DNA of 64,000 nt from Desulfovibrio sp. (GTDB taxonomy: Bacteria; Desulfobacterota; Desulfovibrionia; Desulfovibrionales; Desulfovibrionaceae): NCBI GenBank assembly GCA_017528345.1, contig JAFXOX010000065.1:1-64000 (forward strand). Direction: 5' to 3'. Within the stretch, counting starts at the first letter, position 1; the number at the start of each line of letters is the position of its first letter. Under the pieces are notes generated by a model, which saw only the letters and a program-made list of their open reading frames with translations, made no database searches and was not told the DNA's origin. Both the position numbers and the translations under genes were made by a program. Of the stretch, positions 35,729 to 44,460 are shown one piece after another.

Positions 35729-37033
35729 TCAGTCAAAGTCTCCAAGCAGGCGATCAGCATAAATAGCGGCTGCACTGCGTACAGAAAGATGATTGTACGA
35801 AAGAAAACGCAAAGGCCGAATAAGACCGTCACAGCGTGCAAGGACACTATCGGATAAACCCTGCGCTGTTCCCAGACAAAAAAGCACAGGTCTCTCACAA
35901 AGCACCTTGCGGAGCTCAAACACGGTCATGGGCTCCTGCCCGCCCTTATGCGGCCACCGGGCAGAGCTTGCCACCACAAAGGGACGCAGGCCGCTTGTCT
36001 GTGTAACCTTGTTAACAGCTTCATCAAGGCTGTGGCAGGATCTGACGCAAGACAGAGCCCTGGCACGGTCAGCATGACGTATGGCGCAATCCCCTGTCAG
36101 CCAGTGAGCAAGCAGTCGCTCCAGCAGTCGCAATTGATCGTCAAGGGGACTTACCACATAAAAGGGGCCAAGACCATAGCTTGCGGAAATACGCCCTATA
36201 TCGTGAATGTCAAGATTTGTCAAAGACGAAACGCCCTCTTTTTTGCCTTCGATGCGCACAGGGCTGTGCATCAGGCAAAAAGAGAGATTTTTGCCAATGC
36301 GCGGAAAGTGCCCGGCCGCCTCTTCCTGCCTGAGCATTTCCTGATCCTTGAGCGAAAGCGAGGCCGCATGTAAAAGATCCGGACGAACCTTGCGGGTGGC
36401 AGAAAGACTCATTCTGCGCCGCCACTGGGCAATTTTCTGATGATCACCGTTCTGCAGGACCTCGGGCACTTGCAGCCCTTCAAAATCCGCAGGTCTGGTA
36501 TATTGAGGGTACTCCAAAAGCCCCCCGGCAAAACTCTCCTCAATGCCTGAACTGAGTTTGCCCATAAAGCCCTCGGTCAGGCGTGCTACACTCTCTATGA
36601 CAGCCAGAGCCGCACTGTCGCCACTGTTCAAAACCGCATCCGTCAGCGAAACGGCTTCCACATCAAAAATGTCTGCCAATCGACCATCCACACCCTCATA
36701 GCGTGGGCAGATCAAGGTTAGATCCTCTTCTCGGGCAAGTTCACAGGCAAGATCCTGGCGAAAAGGGCGACCGGCAGGTGAAAGCAAAAGCATGCGGCCA
36801 GGCTTTGGCAATGCCCTCAGGCAGCGCACAAGACTTGGCAGCTGCATGACCATGCCCGGGCCGCCCCCGTAGGGACTGTCATCCACATGGTGATGCCTGT
36901 CACAGCTGTAATCTCGTGGATTGTGAAAGGAAAAGGCAAGAGTGCCATTGGCGCAGGCACGCGCCATCAGACCACAGCCAAGAGGCGATGTGTAGAATTC
37001 GGGAAAAAGAGTCACAAGATGAAAGGTGAGCAT
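35729..37033 (-). CDS. trmD: TrmD fused to a second SPOUT-type RNA methyltransferase domain
   Basis: The N-terminal half (about 1-240) is the tRNA guanosine-37 N1-methyltransferase, with YGGGPGMVMQ, CPRYEGVDGRL and SLTDAVLNSGDSAALAVIESV near the trefoil knot. The C-terminal half (about 255-434) has its own SAM-type fold with FCLMHSPVRIEGKKEGVSSL, LDIHDIGRISASYGLGPFYV and LFCLGTAQGLSDSVL, matching the small SAM-dependent RNA methyltransferase family Pfam Methyltrn_RNA_4 (TM1570-like). Such fusions occur in Desulfovibrio. I chose ATG 37033 (MLTFHLVTLFPEF), which matches other TrmD proteins; the frame runs 19 codons further. The target of the second domain is unknown. Confidence 0.92.
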   Translation of the reverse strand: MLTFHLVTLFPEFYTSPLGCGLMARACANGTLAFSFHNPRDYSCDRHHHVDDSPYGGGPGMVMQLPSLVRCLRALPKPGRMLLLSPAGRPFRQDLACELAREEDLTLICPRYEGVDGRLADIFDVEAVSLTDAVLNSGDSAALAVIESVARLTEGFMGKLSSGIEESFAGGLLEYPQYTRPADFEGLQVPEVLQNGDHQKIAQWRRRMSLSATRKVRPDLLHAASLSLKDQEMLRQEEAAGHFPRIGKNLSFCLMHSPVRIEGKKEGVSSLTNLDIHDIGRISASYGLGPFYVVSPLDDQLRLLERLLAHWLTGDCAIRHADRARALSCVRSCHSLDEAVNKVTQTSGLRPFVVASSARWPHKGGQEPMTVFELRKVLCERPVLFCLGTAQGLSDSVLARCDGLIRPLRFLSYNHLSVRSAAAIYADRLLGDFD

Positions 37034-37061
37034 GGCCCAACTATGCCTCAAAGCTCCCCCC

Positions 37062-37089
37062 TGTACAAGAGCTGATCGCCTCTTGTACA
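37062..37089. promoter_or_regulatory. Perfect 10-base inverted repeat between trmD and ilvA
   Basis: TGTACAAGAG (37062-37071) is repeated in exact inverted form as CTCTTGTACA (37080-37089), with eight bases between. Each arm contains TTGTACA, itself nearly symmetric. It lies in the 114-base divergent promoter region. No T tract follows on either strand, so an operator or a leader hairpin is more likely than a terminator. Confidence 0.55.
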
Positions 37090-37147
37090 AAGCCCGGCTG
37101 TGCGCTATCTCTTACGCTGATGTTAACATTTTTTCCGAGGTCTTGGT

Positions 37148-38689
37148 ATGCACAACAAATATAGCGACTATCTCAATCGCATTCTGCTCAGCCGGGTCTA
37201 TGACGTGGCCTGCGAAACGCCCCTGGAGACGGCAGTCAGCCTTTCCCGCCGTCTGGGCAATACCGTTTTCCTGAAACGCGAGGATCTACAGCCTGTTTTT
37301 TCCTTCAAGATCCGCGGCGCCTATAATAAAATGGCTAAGCTCTCCCAGGATGAGCTCAGCCGTGGCGTCATTGCCGCCTCAGCCGGTAACCACGCTCAGG
37401 GCGTCGCCCTTTCTGCCAAACGCCTGAACTGTGAAGCCACCATTGTCATGCCTGTGACAACACCGCAGATCAAGGTTAATGCCGTACGCAGATTGGGAGG
37501 TCAGGTGGTACTCTCTGGCGAGTCCTTCAGTGACGCCTGGAAGCATACCCAGGAGCTCATCCGTCAGACAGGTGCCGTCTTCATTCCTCCCTTTGAAGAT
37601 CCCGATGTCATTGCCGGTCAGGGCACCATCGGCATGGAAATCCTCAGACAGCACCCAGATCCCATCCATGCAGTCTTCGTCCCCATTGGCGGTGGGGGTC
37701 TGGCGGCCGGCATTGCTGCCTACATCAAGCTTCTGCGACCTGATATCCGCGTCATTGGCGTAGAACCTGTGGATAGCGACGCCATGCGCCGCTCCATTGA
37801 AGCCGGCTACCCGGTGGAAATGAAAGATGTAGGTCTTTTTGCCGATGGCGTGGCCGTCAAACAGGTAGGCGAAGAAACCTTTGCCATCTGTCGGGATATG
37901 CTTGACGAGATCATTTGTGTGGGGACCGATGCCATCTGCGGTGCCATCAAGGACATTTTTGAAGACACGCGCATTGTTGCCGAGCCGGCAGGAGCTCTTT
38001 CCCTGGCAGGCCTCAAGGCTTATGCGACGGAGAAAAAAATCCGCGATGCCCATATGGTAGCCATTGTCAGCGGTGCCAACATGAACTTTGACCGTCTCTC
38101 CTATGTTGTCGATCGTTCAGAAATTGGTGCCGAACGCGAAGCCCTTCTTGCTGTGACCATTCCTGAAGAAATCGGCAGTTTCCGGCATTTTATTGCCGCT
38201 CTCGGTAACCGCAATATCACGGAACTGTGCACACGTTCTGTGGATCCTGTGCAGGCCAGGGTGCTTCTTGGCATTAAGATCCGGGGGCGCAATGATATTG
38301 TGGAAGTGCTGGCTGATCTTAAGGAAAAAGGGTTTACAGCTTTTGATCTGAGTGGCAATGAGCTGGCAAAGTTGCACATCCGACATCTTGTGGGCGGCAA
38401 TGCTCCCAATGTCCACCACGAACGCATCCTACGCTTTGCCTTCCCCGAGCGACCGGGAGCTCTGCTCAACTTTATTGATGCCATGCGCACAGAATTCAGC
38501 ATTTCACTCTTTCAGTACCGTTACCACGGTGCGGACTTTGGACGAGTGCTGGTGGGTTTTGATGTTTCCCAAGAGCAGGAGGCAGCCTTTGAAGACTTCC
38601 TCGTGCGCGTGGAGGCCATGGGCTATTCCCACATCGATGAGACGGACAATCCCGCCTACAAGCTCTTTATTAGCTGGCACAAAGAATAA
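37148..38689 (+). CDS. ilvA: Threonine deaminase (biosynthetic)
   Basis: PLP enzyme converting threonine to 2-oxobutanoate, the first step toward isoleucine. The 513-residue protein has the PLP lysine in SFKIRGAYNKMA, ASAGNHAQGVALSA, the phosphate loop IGGGGLAAGIAAY, and C-terminal ACT-like regulatory repeats from about residue 330 (FPERPGALLNFIDAM). The two-repeat form and length fit the isoleucine-inhibited enzyme. GAGG lies seven bases before ATG 37148, and a strong terminator follows the stop. Confidence 0.96.
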   Translation: MHNKYSDYLNRILLSRVYDVACETPLETAVSLSRRLGNTVFLKREDLQPVFSFKIRGAYNKMAKLSQDELSRGVIAASAGNHAQGVALSAKRLNCEATIVMPVTTPQIKVNAVRRLGGQVVLSGESFSDAWKHTQELIRQTGAVFIPPFEDPDVIAGQGTIGMEILRQHPDPIHAVFVPIGGGGLAAGIAAYIKLLRPDIRVIGVEPVDSDAMRRSIEAGYPVEMKDVGLFADGVAVKQVGEETFAICRDMLDEIICVGTDAICGAIKDIFEDTRIVAEPAGALSLAGLKAYATEKKIRDAHMVAIVSGANMNFDRLSYVVDRSEIGAEREALLAVTIPEEIGSFRHFIAALGNRNITELCTRSVDPVQARVLLGIKIRGRNDIVEVLADLKEKGFTAFDLSGNELAKLHIRHLVGGNAPNVHHERILRFAFPERPGALLNFIDAMRTEFSISLFQYRYHGADFGRVLVGFDVSQEQEAAFEDFLVRVEAMGYSHIDETDNPAYKLFISWHKE

Positions 38690-38698
38690 TACAGCGAC

Positions 38699-38733
38699 AA
38701 AAATGGCCCGGAAGATTCTTCAGGGCCATTTTT
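38699..38733 (+). terminator. Terminator after ilvA
   Basis: AAAAATGGCCC (38699-38709) pairs perfectly with GGGCCATTTTT (38723-38733) around a 13-base loop. The 3' arm ends in five T residues and lies ten bases past the ilvA stop. Confidence 0.88.
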
Positions 38734-38780
38734 GCTTTTTCGTGCTTGTTGAAAAACGGACAAGGTGCTAATTTCATACT

Positions 38781-39656
38781 ATGTGTACTGAAATTGAAAA
38801 ACCATGGCTCTCGCCGCGTTGTGATATTGTCTTCAAGAATCTTTTCGGGAAGCACCCAAATGTTCTGAGACAGTTCCTTCAGCATGTCCTCGACCTTAAG
38901 CCGGAAGAGTACAGAAACATTAAGCTGCTTGACACCAATCAGCGTGTGGATCCTGAAAGCAAGCTTGCCATCCTCGACCTCAAGATAGAGACTACTTCGG
39001 GAAAAATTCTTGATGTCGAAATTCAGCTTCTCTCTATGAAATCTCTTGTGCAAAGGATTTTGTTCTATCTCTCGCAGATGCTGGTGGAACAGTTGCAGCC
39101 AGGGCAAAAATATTCTGATCTGAAACGGGTGATCAGCGTGCTTATCGTTGACCATACGATGTTTCCTCAAGACGAGCTACTTCACCACTGTTTTCGCTTT
39201 GCCGACAGAAAGGCAGGTCTTGACCTCTCTGACCTGATGGAAGTGAATGTGCTGGAACTTCCCAAAGCACGAGAAAAAACTACGATTGACGGTCCACTGG
39301 ACGTCTGGCTGAAATTCCTTGCAGCCTCAAAGAAGGAGGAATTTATGCAGTATGCAGCTCAAGACGCAGGCGTAAAAGAGGCCTGCGACATTTTGAAGCA
39401 CCTCAGTGCTGATGAACGTATGCGCTTGGATGCCGAAAATCGCATGAAGGCCTGGAGAGATGAGATGGATCGTCTCGACGGAGCTCGAGAAGAAGGCATT
39501 GGCATTGGCAGAAAACAGGGCATTGATATTGGCAGAGAACAAGGCATTGATATTGGCAAAAAAGACGTCGCCCGAAATCTTTTACAAATGAATATTCCTC
39601 TAGATCAAATCATCCTGGCAACTGGCTTGACTCGTGATGAAATCTCTTCTCTTTGA
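38781..39656 (+). CDS. Rpn/PD-(D/E)XK nuclease family transposase
   Basis: The 291-residue protein begins with the family opening WLSPRCDIVFKNLFGKHPN and carries the nuclease core LAILDLKIETTSG ... ILDVEIQL, with the Asp and Glu-X-Gln residues expected of PD-(D/E)XK enzymes of the recombination-promoting (Rpn) type. It continues into a charged helix and three eight-residue repeats of the form GIDIGREQ, then a short C-terminal helix. Rpn genes move and multiply without classical terminal repeats. A truncated, stop-interrupted copy of its middle lies just downstream. Confidence 0.85.
   Translation: MCTEIEKPWLSPRCDIVFKNLFGKHPNVLRQFLQHVLDLKPEEYRNIKLLDTNQRVDPESKLAILDLKIETTSGKILDVEIQLLSMKSLVQRILFYLSQMLVEQLQPGQKYSDLKRVISVLIVDHTMFPQDELLHHCFRFADRKAGLDLSDLMEVNVLELPKAREKTTIDGPLDVWLKFLAASKKEEFMQYAAQDAGVKEACDILKHLSADERMRLDAENRMKAWRDEMDRLDGAREEGIGIGRKQGIDIGREQGIDIGKKDVARNLLQMNIPLDQIILATGLTRDEISSL
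39495..39566 (+). repeat. Three tandem 24-base repeats in the Rpn gene
   Basis: Units at 39495-39518, 39519-39542 and 39543-39566 each start GGCATT and encode GI(G/D)IGR/K-type octads, residues about 239-262. Unit number may vary by slippage without shifting frame. Confidence 0.85.
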
Positions 39657-39666
39657 ACTGTTGAAC

Positions 39667-39864
39667 GTGAATGCACTGGAAGTTCCCTAAGCACGAGAAA
39701 AAGCTACGATTGACGTTCCTCTGGACGTCTGGCTGGAATTCCTTGCCGCCTCAAAGAAGGTGGAATTTATGCAGTATGCAGCTCAAGACGCAGGCGTAAA
39801 AGAGGCCTGCGCTGTTTTGAAAAGCCTGAGTAATGAGCACATGCACATTAACGGCTTAAGCTAA
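39667..39864 (+). pseudogene. Partial decayed copy of the upstream Rpn gene
   Basis: Bases 39664 to about 39850 match 39240 to about 39420 of the preceding gene at high identity, including VWLEFLAASKK and EFMQYAAQDAGVKEACAVLK. The lysine codon after LP is TAA (AAA changed to TAA), and the copy has neither the N-terminal half nor the octad repeats. It ends in frame at TAA 39862-39864. This is a 3' remnant left by duplication or by recombination between related Rpn genes. Confidence 0.88.
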
Positions 39865-39900
39865 AAAACGCGTGATGAGCTCACATGTTCAAGAACCTAG

Positions 39901-39938
39901 AGAGCCGCGGTATCGTGAACACCGCGGCTCTTTTTTTT
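39901..39938 (+). terminator. Terminator downstream of the Rpn locus
   Basis: AGAGCCGCGGT (39901-39911) pairs perfectly with ACCGCGGCTCT (39921-39931) around nine bases and runs into eight T residues on the plus strand. It lies between the Rpn remnant and the convergent sstT gene. Confidence 0.93.
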
Positions 39939-39982
39939 GTTTACCCAAAAACGTTTTCAGCAGGAACCGAAGGTTGCTGGTT

Positions 39983-41200
39983 CTATGAAGATTGCGTGAT
40001 TCTCGCCTTGTACATCTCGGCTGTCGCGGTAAAGATAACATCCGTGCTTGAATTAATGGCCGTTTCCACGGAATCCTGCACCACACCGATGACAAAGCCC
40101 ACCGCCACAGCTTGCATGGCAACGTCATTGACAATACCAAAAATGGAACAGGCCATGGGGATGAGAAGAAGAGAGCCGCCGGCAACACCCGAAGCGCCGC
40201 AGGCTCCAAGGGTTGAAAGGAAACTGAGGATAATGGTGGTCACAATATCCAGATGCACACCCATGGTCTGAGCCACAGCCAGGGTCATGACCGTAATGGT
40301 CACAGCAGCACCACCCATATTGATGGTCGCACCCAGGGGTATAGACACAGAATAGAAATTCTGATCAAGGCCTAGCTTCTGGCAGAGGGCCATATTCACA
40401 GGAATATTGGCAGCGGAACTGCGCGTGAAAAATGCTGTGACACCGCTTTCTTTGAGGCACTGCAAAATCAGTGGATAGGGATTCTTATGTAAGAGAAAGG
40501 CCACAATGAGCGGATCAATGATGAGGGCCACAAACAGCATGCAGCCCACAAGCAAGAGCAGAAGCTTGCCGTAATCGATAAAGATAACAAGACCATTTTC
40601 TGAAACAACCTGAAACATCAGGCCCATGATACCAAAAGGCGCGAGTTGGATAACAAACTTAACGGCATCGGAGACCATGTCCGAGAGGTCATTCATCAGC
40701 GTCAAGGTCTCTGGCTTGGCAAGTTTCTTCAGACAAGCGCCAAAAACTATGGCCCAAAAAAGAATACCCACATAATTGCCTTGAGAGAGAGCAGCAATGG
40801 GATTGGCAACCATATTGCCAAAAAGATTGCCCAGAATCTGTCCCAAACCATCGGGAGGCGTGGAATTGGCTCCTGCCAGGTTGAGTTTGATGGTCACAGG
40901 GAAAAGGAAGCTACCAATAACAGCTGTACAGGCAGCAAAAAACGTCCCCACAAGATAGAGAAAAGTCACGGTTTTAAAACGGCCGCCCATGCCCAGTCTG
41001 GCGTTAGCCAGGGCATTGAGCACAAGAATAAAGACCAAGACAGGAGCAACGCCCTTAAGGGCACCCACAAAGAGCGTACCCAGCAGCGGGACCCCTCCCA
41101 TGGTCGGAAACGATAGACCAAGCAAAGCGCCAAGCACCATACCTATGATGATACGGAGAATAAGGCTGGTTTGCACATACCAATCAAGCAATTTTTTCAT
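39983..41200 (-). CDS. sstT: Serine/threonine:Na+ symporter SstT
   Basis: Inner-membrane uptake of serine and threonine driven by sodium; member of the dicarboxylate/amino acid:cation symporter family. From ATG 41200 (GGAG upstream) the 405-residue protein has about eight helices, the hairpin motif SAANIPVNM, and ATINMGGAAVTITVMTLAV, whose NMGGA segment parallels the Na-binding motif of the family. Nearby ilvA uses threonine, which may be coincidental. Confidence 0.92.
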   Translation of the reverse strand: MKKLLDWYVQTSLILRIIIGMVLGALLGLSFPTMGGVPLLGTLFVGALKGVAPVLVFILVLNALANARLGMGGRFKTVTFLYLVGTFFAACTAVIGSFLFPVTIKLNLAGANSTPPDGLGQILGNLFGNMVANPIAALSQGNYVGILFWAIVFGACLKKLAKPETLTLMNDLSDMVSDAVKFVIQLAPFGIMGLMFQVVSENGLVIFIDYGKLLLLLVGCMLFVALIIDPLIVAFLLHKNPYPLILQCLKESGVTAFFTRSSAANIPVNMALCQKLGLDQNFYSVSIPLGATINMGGAAVTITVMTLAVAQTMGVHLDIVTTIILSFLSTLGACGASGVAGGSLLLIPMACSIFGIVNDVAMQAVAVGFVIGVVQDSVETAINSSTDVIFTATAEMYKARITQSS

Positions 41201-41284
41201 GAGAATCTCCATGGCGCCCAAGGTCTCTTCTTTGGAGAGGTGAGAGGAGCGCCGATGTTTTTCGCGTCGACGAAAGCTTCGGAC

Positions 41285-42349
41285 TTATTGCCCAAGGTCA
41301 AGCCTTCCTGTCAAAGCAAAGCGGTTCACAAGATCACAGACCAACGTATTGCCCAAAAATGTGCCCTGCGCTATGGCGGCACGGTATCTTGGCAGATTTG
41401 CCTCAAAGTTTTGAAGCAGCGAGCTGGTCAGAGAGTCCATCTCCGCTGCTTGACCATACCCCAATTTTTCAAGGTAAAAGGCGTTATAACGCTGTTCAAC
41501 CATAGCACCCAAAGGCAGAGAAAGAATAGGTTTTCCCAGATAGAGAGCTTCACTCATCAAGGTGTGGCTACCGCCCTGCACCACATAGCTGCAGGAGGCC
41601 AGAAGTTTAAGAAAGCCCTCTTCACTCTTGGGTTGAAAATACACATTGTCCACATGACCCTCTGTCTGGTTGTAGCCAAAGACATAGCAGGTACGACGCG
41701 TCGATTTCCGCAGAAAGTCAATGAGTGCCACATGCGTGGAATTGCTCTGATAGACAAGAATATGTCCTTCATCACTGGGGCTGAGGGCTGTCACCGTATC
41801 ACGCAAAAGTGGCGGCGCAATGCGGGCGTGGTATTGGGGTAAAAGCGGTGGTGCGTAAAAAGAAATAAGGAGATTGGCCTCAGTGGGTCTAAAAAGATAA
41901 CGCGGAGTCAGCCCCTGTACAAAGCTGTCCCAGAGGAGATTAGCCGGTATCTGATGTTTACAGCAGGTGATAATATGCTGATGATCCAGGGTCAGACAGG
42001 GAAGACCTGCGCGCTCGGCTGCCCGCGGCACAAAGTACTCGAGATCTGTCATGCAAACATCCGGAGAAAAGTCGCGGATCACCGTTTCCAACTGTTTCAG
42101 ATAACGCTCACGCTGTACAAGCAGAGGCACAGCACGACCAATAGTTGCCAAAAAATCAACTTTATAGTTTTTGAACACAGTCCCGAGATTGGGCAGACGA
42201 AAGACGGGAAATTCCGGTTCAAGCACCTTGAGAGCATCGTCATTGGCCACGAAGAGAAATTCGTGCTCAGTCAGCTTGCGGGCAAGCGTCAGCCCGCGCA
42301 TGGCATGCCCATGCCCTGTACCGTGGATACCATAGAGAATTCTGGCCAT
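41285..42349 (-). CDS. Glycosyltransferase (GT28/MJ1255-like)
   Basis: The 354-residue protein opens with MARILYGIHGTGHGHAMRGL, the Gly-rich donor-fold start of GT-B enzymes related to MurG and MJ1255. The C-terminal half has SYVVQGGSHTLMSEALYLGK and PLGAMVEQRYNA, which match the nucleotide-sugar site (GG...E). It probably transfers a sugar to lipid or cell-surface glycan, but acceptor and donor are unknown. No ribosome site is obvious before ATG 42349. It is divergent from the next gene. Confidence 0.8.
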   Translation of the reverse strand: MARILYGIHGTGHGHAMRGLTLARKLTEHEFLFVANDDALKVLEPEFPVFRLPNLGTVFKNYKVDFLATIGRAVPLLVQRERYLKQLETVIRDFSPDVCMTDLEYFVPRAAERAGLPCLTLDHQHIITCCKHQIPANLLWDSFVQGLTPRYLFRPTEANLLISFYAPPLLPQYHARIAPPLLRDTVTALSPSDEGHILVYQSNSTHVALIDFLRKSTRRTCYVFGYNQTEGHVDNVYFQPKSEEGFLKLLASCSYVVQGGSHTLMSEALYLGKPILSLPLGAMVEQRYNAFYLEKLGYGQAAEMDSLTSSLLQNFEANLPRYRAAIAQGTFLGNTLVCDLVNRFALTGRLDLGQ

Positions 42350-42559
42350 AGCAAGAAACTCACTCTTGTTTCAGCTGCCAACAGCTGGAAAATTTATTTT
42401 TTTGATATATCATTTTTATTTTTCTCAATATTCCGCAACGGGAAAAAACAGGCAGCATTGCCAAAATTCAAGATCACTATCCAAAGATCTGTGTTGCCAA
42501 GGTCTGCAAAAAAGTCCATACTCCTTGCCCATACTAGACTGTTTGTTTGTGAGGTTTCT

Positions 42560-43153
42560 GTGAATATTCGCAAAATTCGAGAGGATCTTGGACGCGTCAA
42601 GACAAGTTGTCAACGTCGTGATTTTTCTCACGCGCTCTATCTGCTCATTGCCTCCCTCAAGGAGTTGGCCGGGCAAAGACCGCCATCTGATCTGAGGACG
42701 GATTTCCGCGAGGCCATTAACTTTGTGGGATCGGATCCTCAGTTTAAGGAGCTCTCGGGCAAGCCCCTGATCTATAAGCCAGGTGCGGAACGAGAACTTC
42801 TTACCTTTTTGATTCAAATCTATCAAACACTGACAGGCAAAAAGAATAACGAAAGTTACGAAGAGGCACTGGAGCGCAAGCTGAAAATCGACCATGCCCT
42901 GCGTGACGGCAAGCATTTTCTGAGTCGCCGACAGATCAATGACGCCGAAGCCTGCTTTGCTGAAGCCATCAAAAATTACCGTGACGAGCACGCTCTTTTT
43001 CTCATGATCGCACGTAGTTATATTGAGATCAAAGAGTTTGCCCGTGGTCTGGGCTACCTTCGAGAGGGGCTGAAACGTGCCCCCAATGACCCAAGTCTGC
43101 TCAAACTGGCCGATGAATGTCTGCGTATGCGCGCGGAGGCCGAAAAGAAGTAA
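42560..43153 (+). CDS. TPR-repeat protein of unknown function
   Basis: I chose GTG 42560 (reads MNIRKIREDLGRVKTSCQRR), with GAGG five bases upstream, giving 197 residues; the frame is open far upstream but lies across the glycosyltransferase gene. The protein is helical and has TPR-like repeats in the C-terminal half (INDAEACFAEAIKNYRDE, EFARGLGYLREGLKRAPNDP). No signal peptide is seen, so it is cytoplasmic. It precedes the SbcD-like gene by 14 bases, so the two are likely co-transcribed. Confidence 0.72.
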   Translation: MNIRKIREDLGRVKTSCQRRDFSHALYLLIASLKELAGQRPPSDLRTDFREAINFVGSDPQFKELSGKPLIYKPGAERELLTFLIQIYQTLTGKKNNESYEEALERKLKIDHALRDGKHFLSRRQINDAEACFAEAIKNYRDEHALFLMIARSYIEIKEFARGLGYLREGLKRAPNDPSLLKLADECLRMRAEAEKK

Positions 43154-43167
43154 AGGAGGCGGCACAG

Positions 43168-44460
43168 GTGCCGACGCAGATGAAAGCCATTCGCTATATT
43201 CACGCTTCTGACCTCCATCTTGATGCCCCTTTTCTCGGTATATCACAGCGCATGCCCAATGGTGCGCGTCTTGCGCAAAAGCTGCACGAGGCAACCTTCA
43301 CGGCGCTCTCTCGCCTGGAAAATCTCTGTCTTGAGCAAAACGTTGATTTTCTTGTGCTGACGGGAGATCTCACCAACAGTGAAGAGCAAAGCATCCGTGC
43401 CCGTCTTGCCCTGCACGCTTTCTGTGCAAAGCTCGCCAAGGCGGGCATTGCCGTTTTTATGATCCGCGGCAATCATGATCCTCTGACGAAAGCTGACCAA
43501 AGATTGCCTGAGAATGTCACACTCTTCAAGGAAAACGTGGAAGTTGTGCCCTTCAGACGTGGGGACGAAGTCTGTGCGCTCATCCACGGCGTCAGCCTCA
43601 CAAGCCAGAACGCAGACAGTTCTCTGCTCAAACTTTTTGCCCGCGACACAGGTTGCAACGACCTCTTCCAGCTCGGTCTGCTGCACGCGACCGTCCACGG
43701 TTCAGACAAAGCCAACTGCTGCGTTCCCTGCCGTCTTGAGGAACTTAAGGCAAGCCAGCTTGACGCCTGGGCTCTGGGCCATATCCACAAGCCGCAGATC
43801 CTCTCTGAGAGCCCCTGCATCACCTATGCCGGCAGCCCCCAGGGTCTTGAAATCCATGAATCCGGCAAGCACGGCTGTTATCTCATAACGGCCAGTCCCG
43901 AAGACGGGCACTGGCGTTGTGAGGCCACCTTTCATGCCTTAGCTCCCATTGTCTGGGAGACAGTCAGCGTGGACGTGGAGGGTATGGACGTGATCAGCCT
44001 GCTCGTCAATCGTCTGGCCGATGCGCTGGAAAAAGCACGCACGGCTCTTTCCGCGCAGGCAAGCACGCTCATTGTACGTCTTATTCTCCAGGGCGCAACC
44101 AATCTTGACCGTGAACTGCAGAGAAACGCCTCAGAACTTCTGCAGGAGCTCTCCTATCTGCAAAACGAGAATCCTGAGCTGTGGATTCACGATCTCAATC
44201 TGCAAACAAACCCGCCTGTAAGTCTTGAAAGCTATCGCGCACGCGATGATCTCCTGGGCGCCTGCCTGCGCGAGGCAGAGCTCCTGGCCCATGATCAGGC
44301 AAGCCAGGAAGCCTTTTTTGCCGAAGCGCTCAAGCCCATCCTCAATTCCGGCCCCCTCAAAAAAATTCTCCCAGCCCTTGATGAGCATCTCTGTCAGACG
44401 CTGCTCGAAGACGCTCAGAAGATCTGTCTTTTCCGCATGGAGGATGGCCGTGTACATTAA
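43168..44460 (+). CDS. SbcD/YhaO-like DNA repair metallophosphoesterase
   Basis: Nuclease subunit of an SbcCD/Mre11-Rad50-type complex acting on DNA ends. Calcineurin-type metal motifs are present in order: ASDLHLDAP, LTGDLTNSEEQ, IRGNHDPLT, LLHATVHG and ALGHIHKPQ. I chose GTG 43168, eight bases after GGAGG; ATG 43180 is the alternative. At 430 residues, with a C-terminal helical cap, it resembles YhaO rather than compact SbcD. The next gene encodes the ATPase partner and overlaps by 11 bases. Confidence 0.9.
   Translation: MPTQMKAIRYIHASDLHLDAPFLGISQRMPNGARLAQKLHEATFTALSRLENLCLEQNVDFLVLTGDLTNSEEQSIRARLALHAFCAKLAKAGIAVFMIRGNHDPLTKADQRLPENVTLFKENVEVVPFRRGDEVCALIHGVSLTSQNADSSLLKLFARDTGCNDLFQLGLLHATVHGSDKANCCVPCRLEELKASQLDAWALGHIHKPQILSESPCITYAGSPQGLEIHESGKHGCYLITASPEDGHWRCEATFHALAPIVWETVSVDVEGMDVISLLVNRLADALEKARTALSAQASTLIVRLILQGATNLDRELQRNASELLQELSYLQNENPELWIHDLNLQTNPPVSLESYRARDDLLGACLREAELLAHDQASQEAFFAEALKPILNSGPLKKILPALDEHLCQTLLEDAQKICLFRMEDGRVH

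Noticed and set aside
39240..39860. CRISPR-like repeat from the repeated Rpn sequence
   Set aside because: The similarity is a coding duplication and tandem codon repeats, without regular spacers or cas genes; no CRISPR array was seen anywhere in the window.
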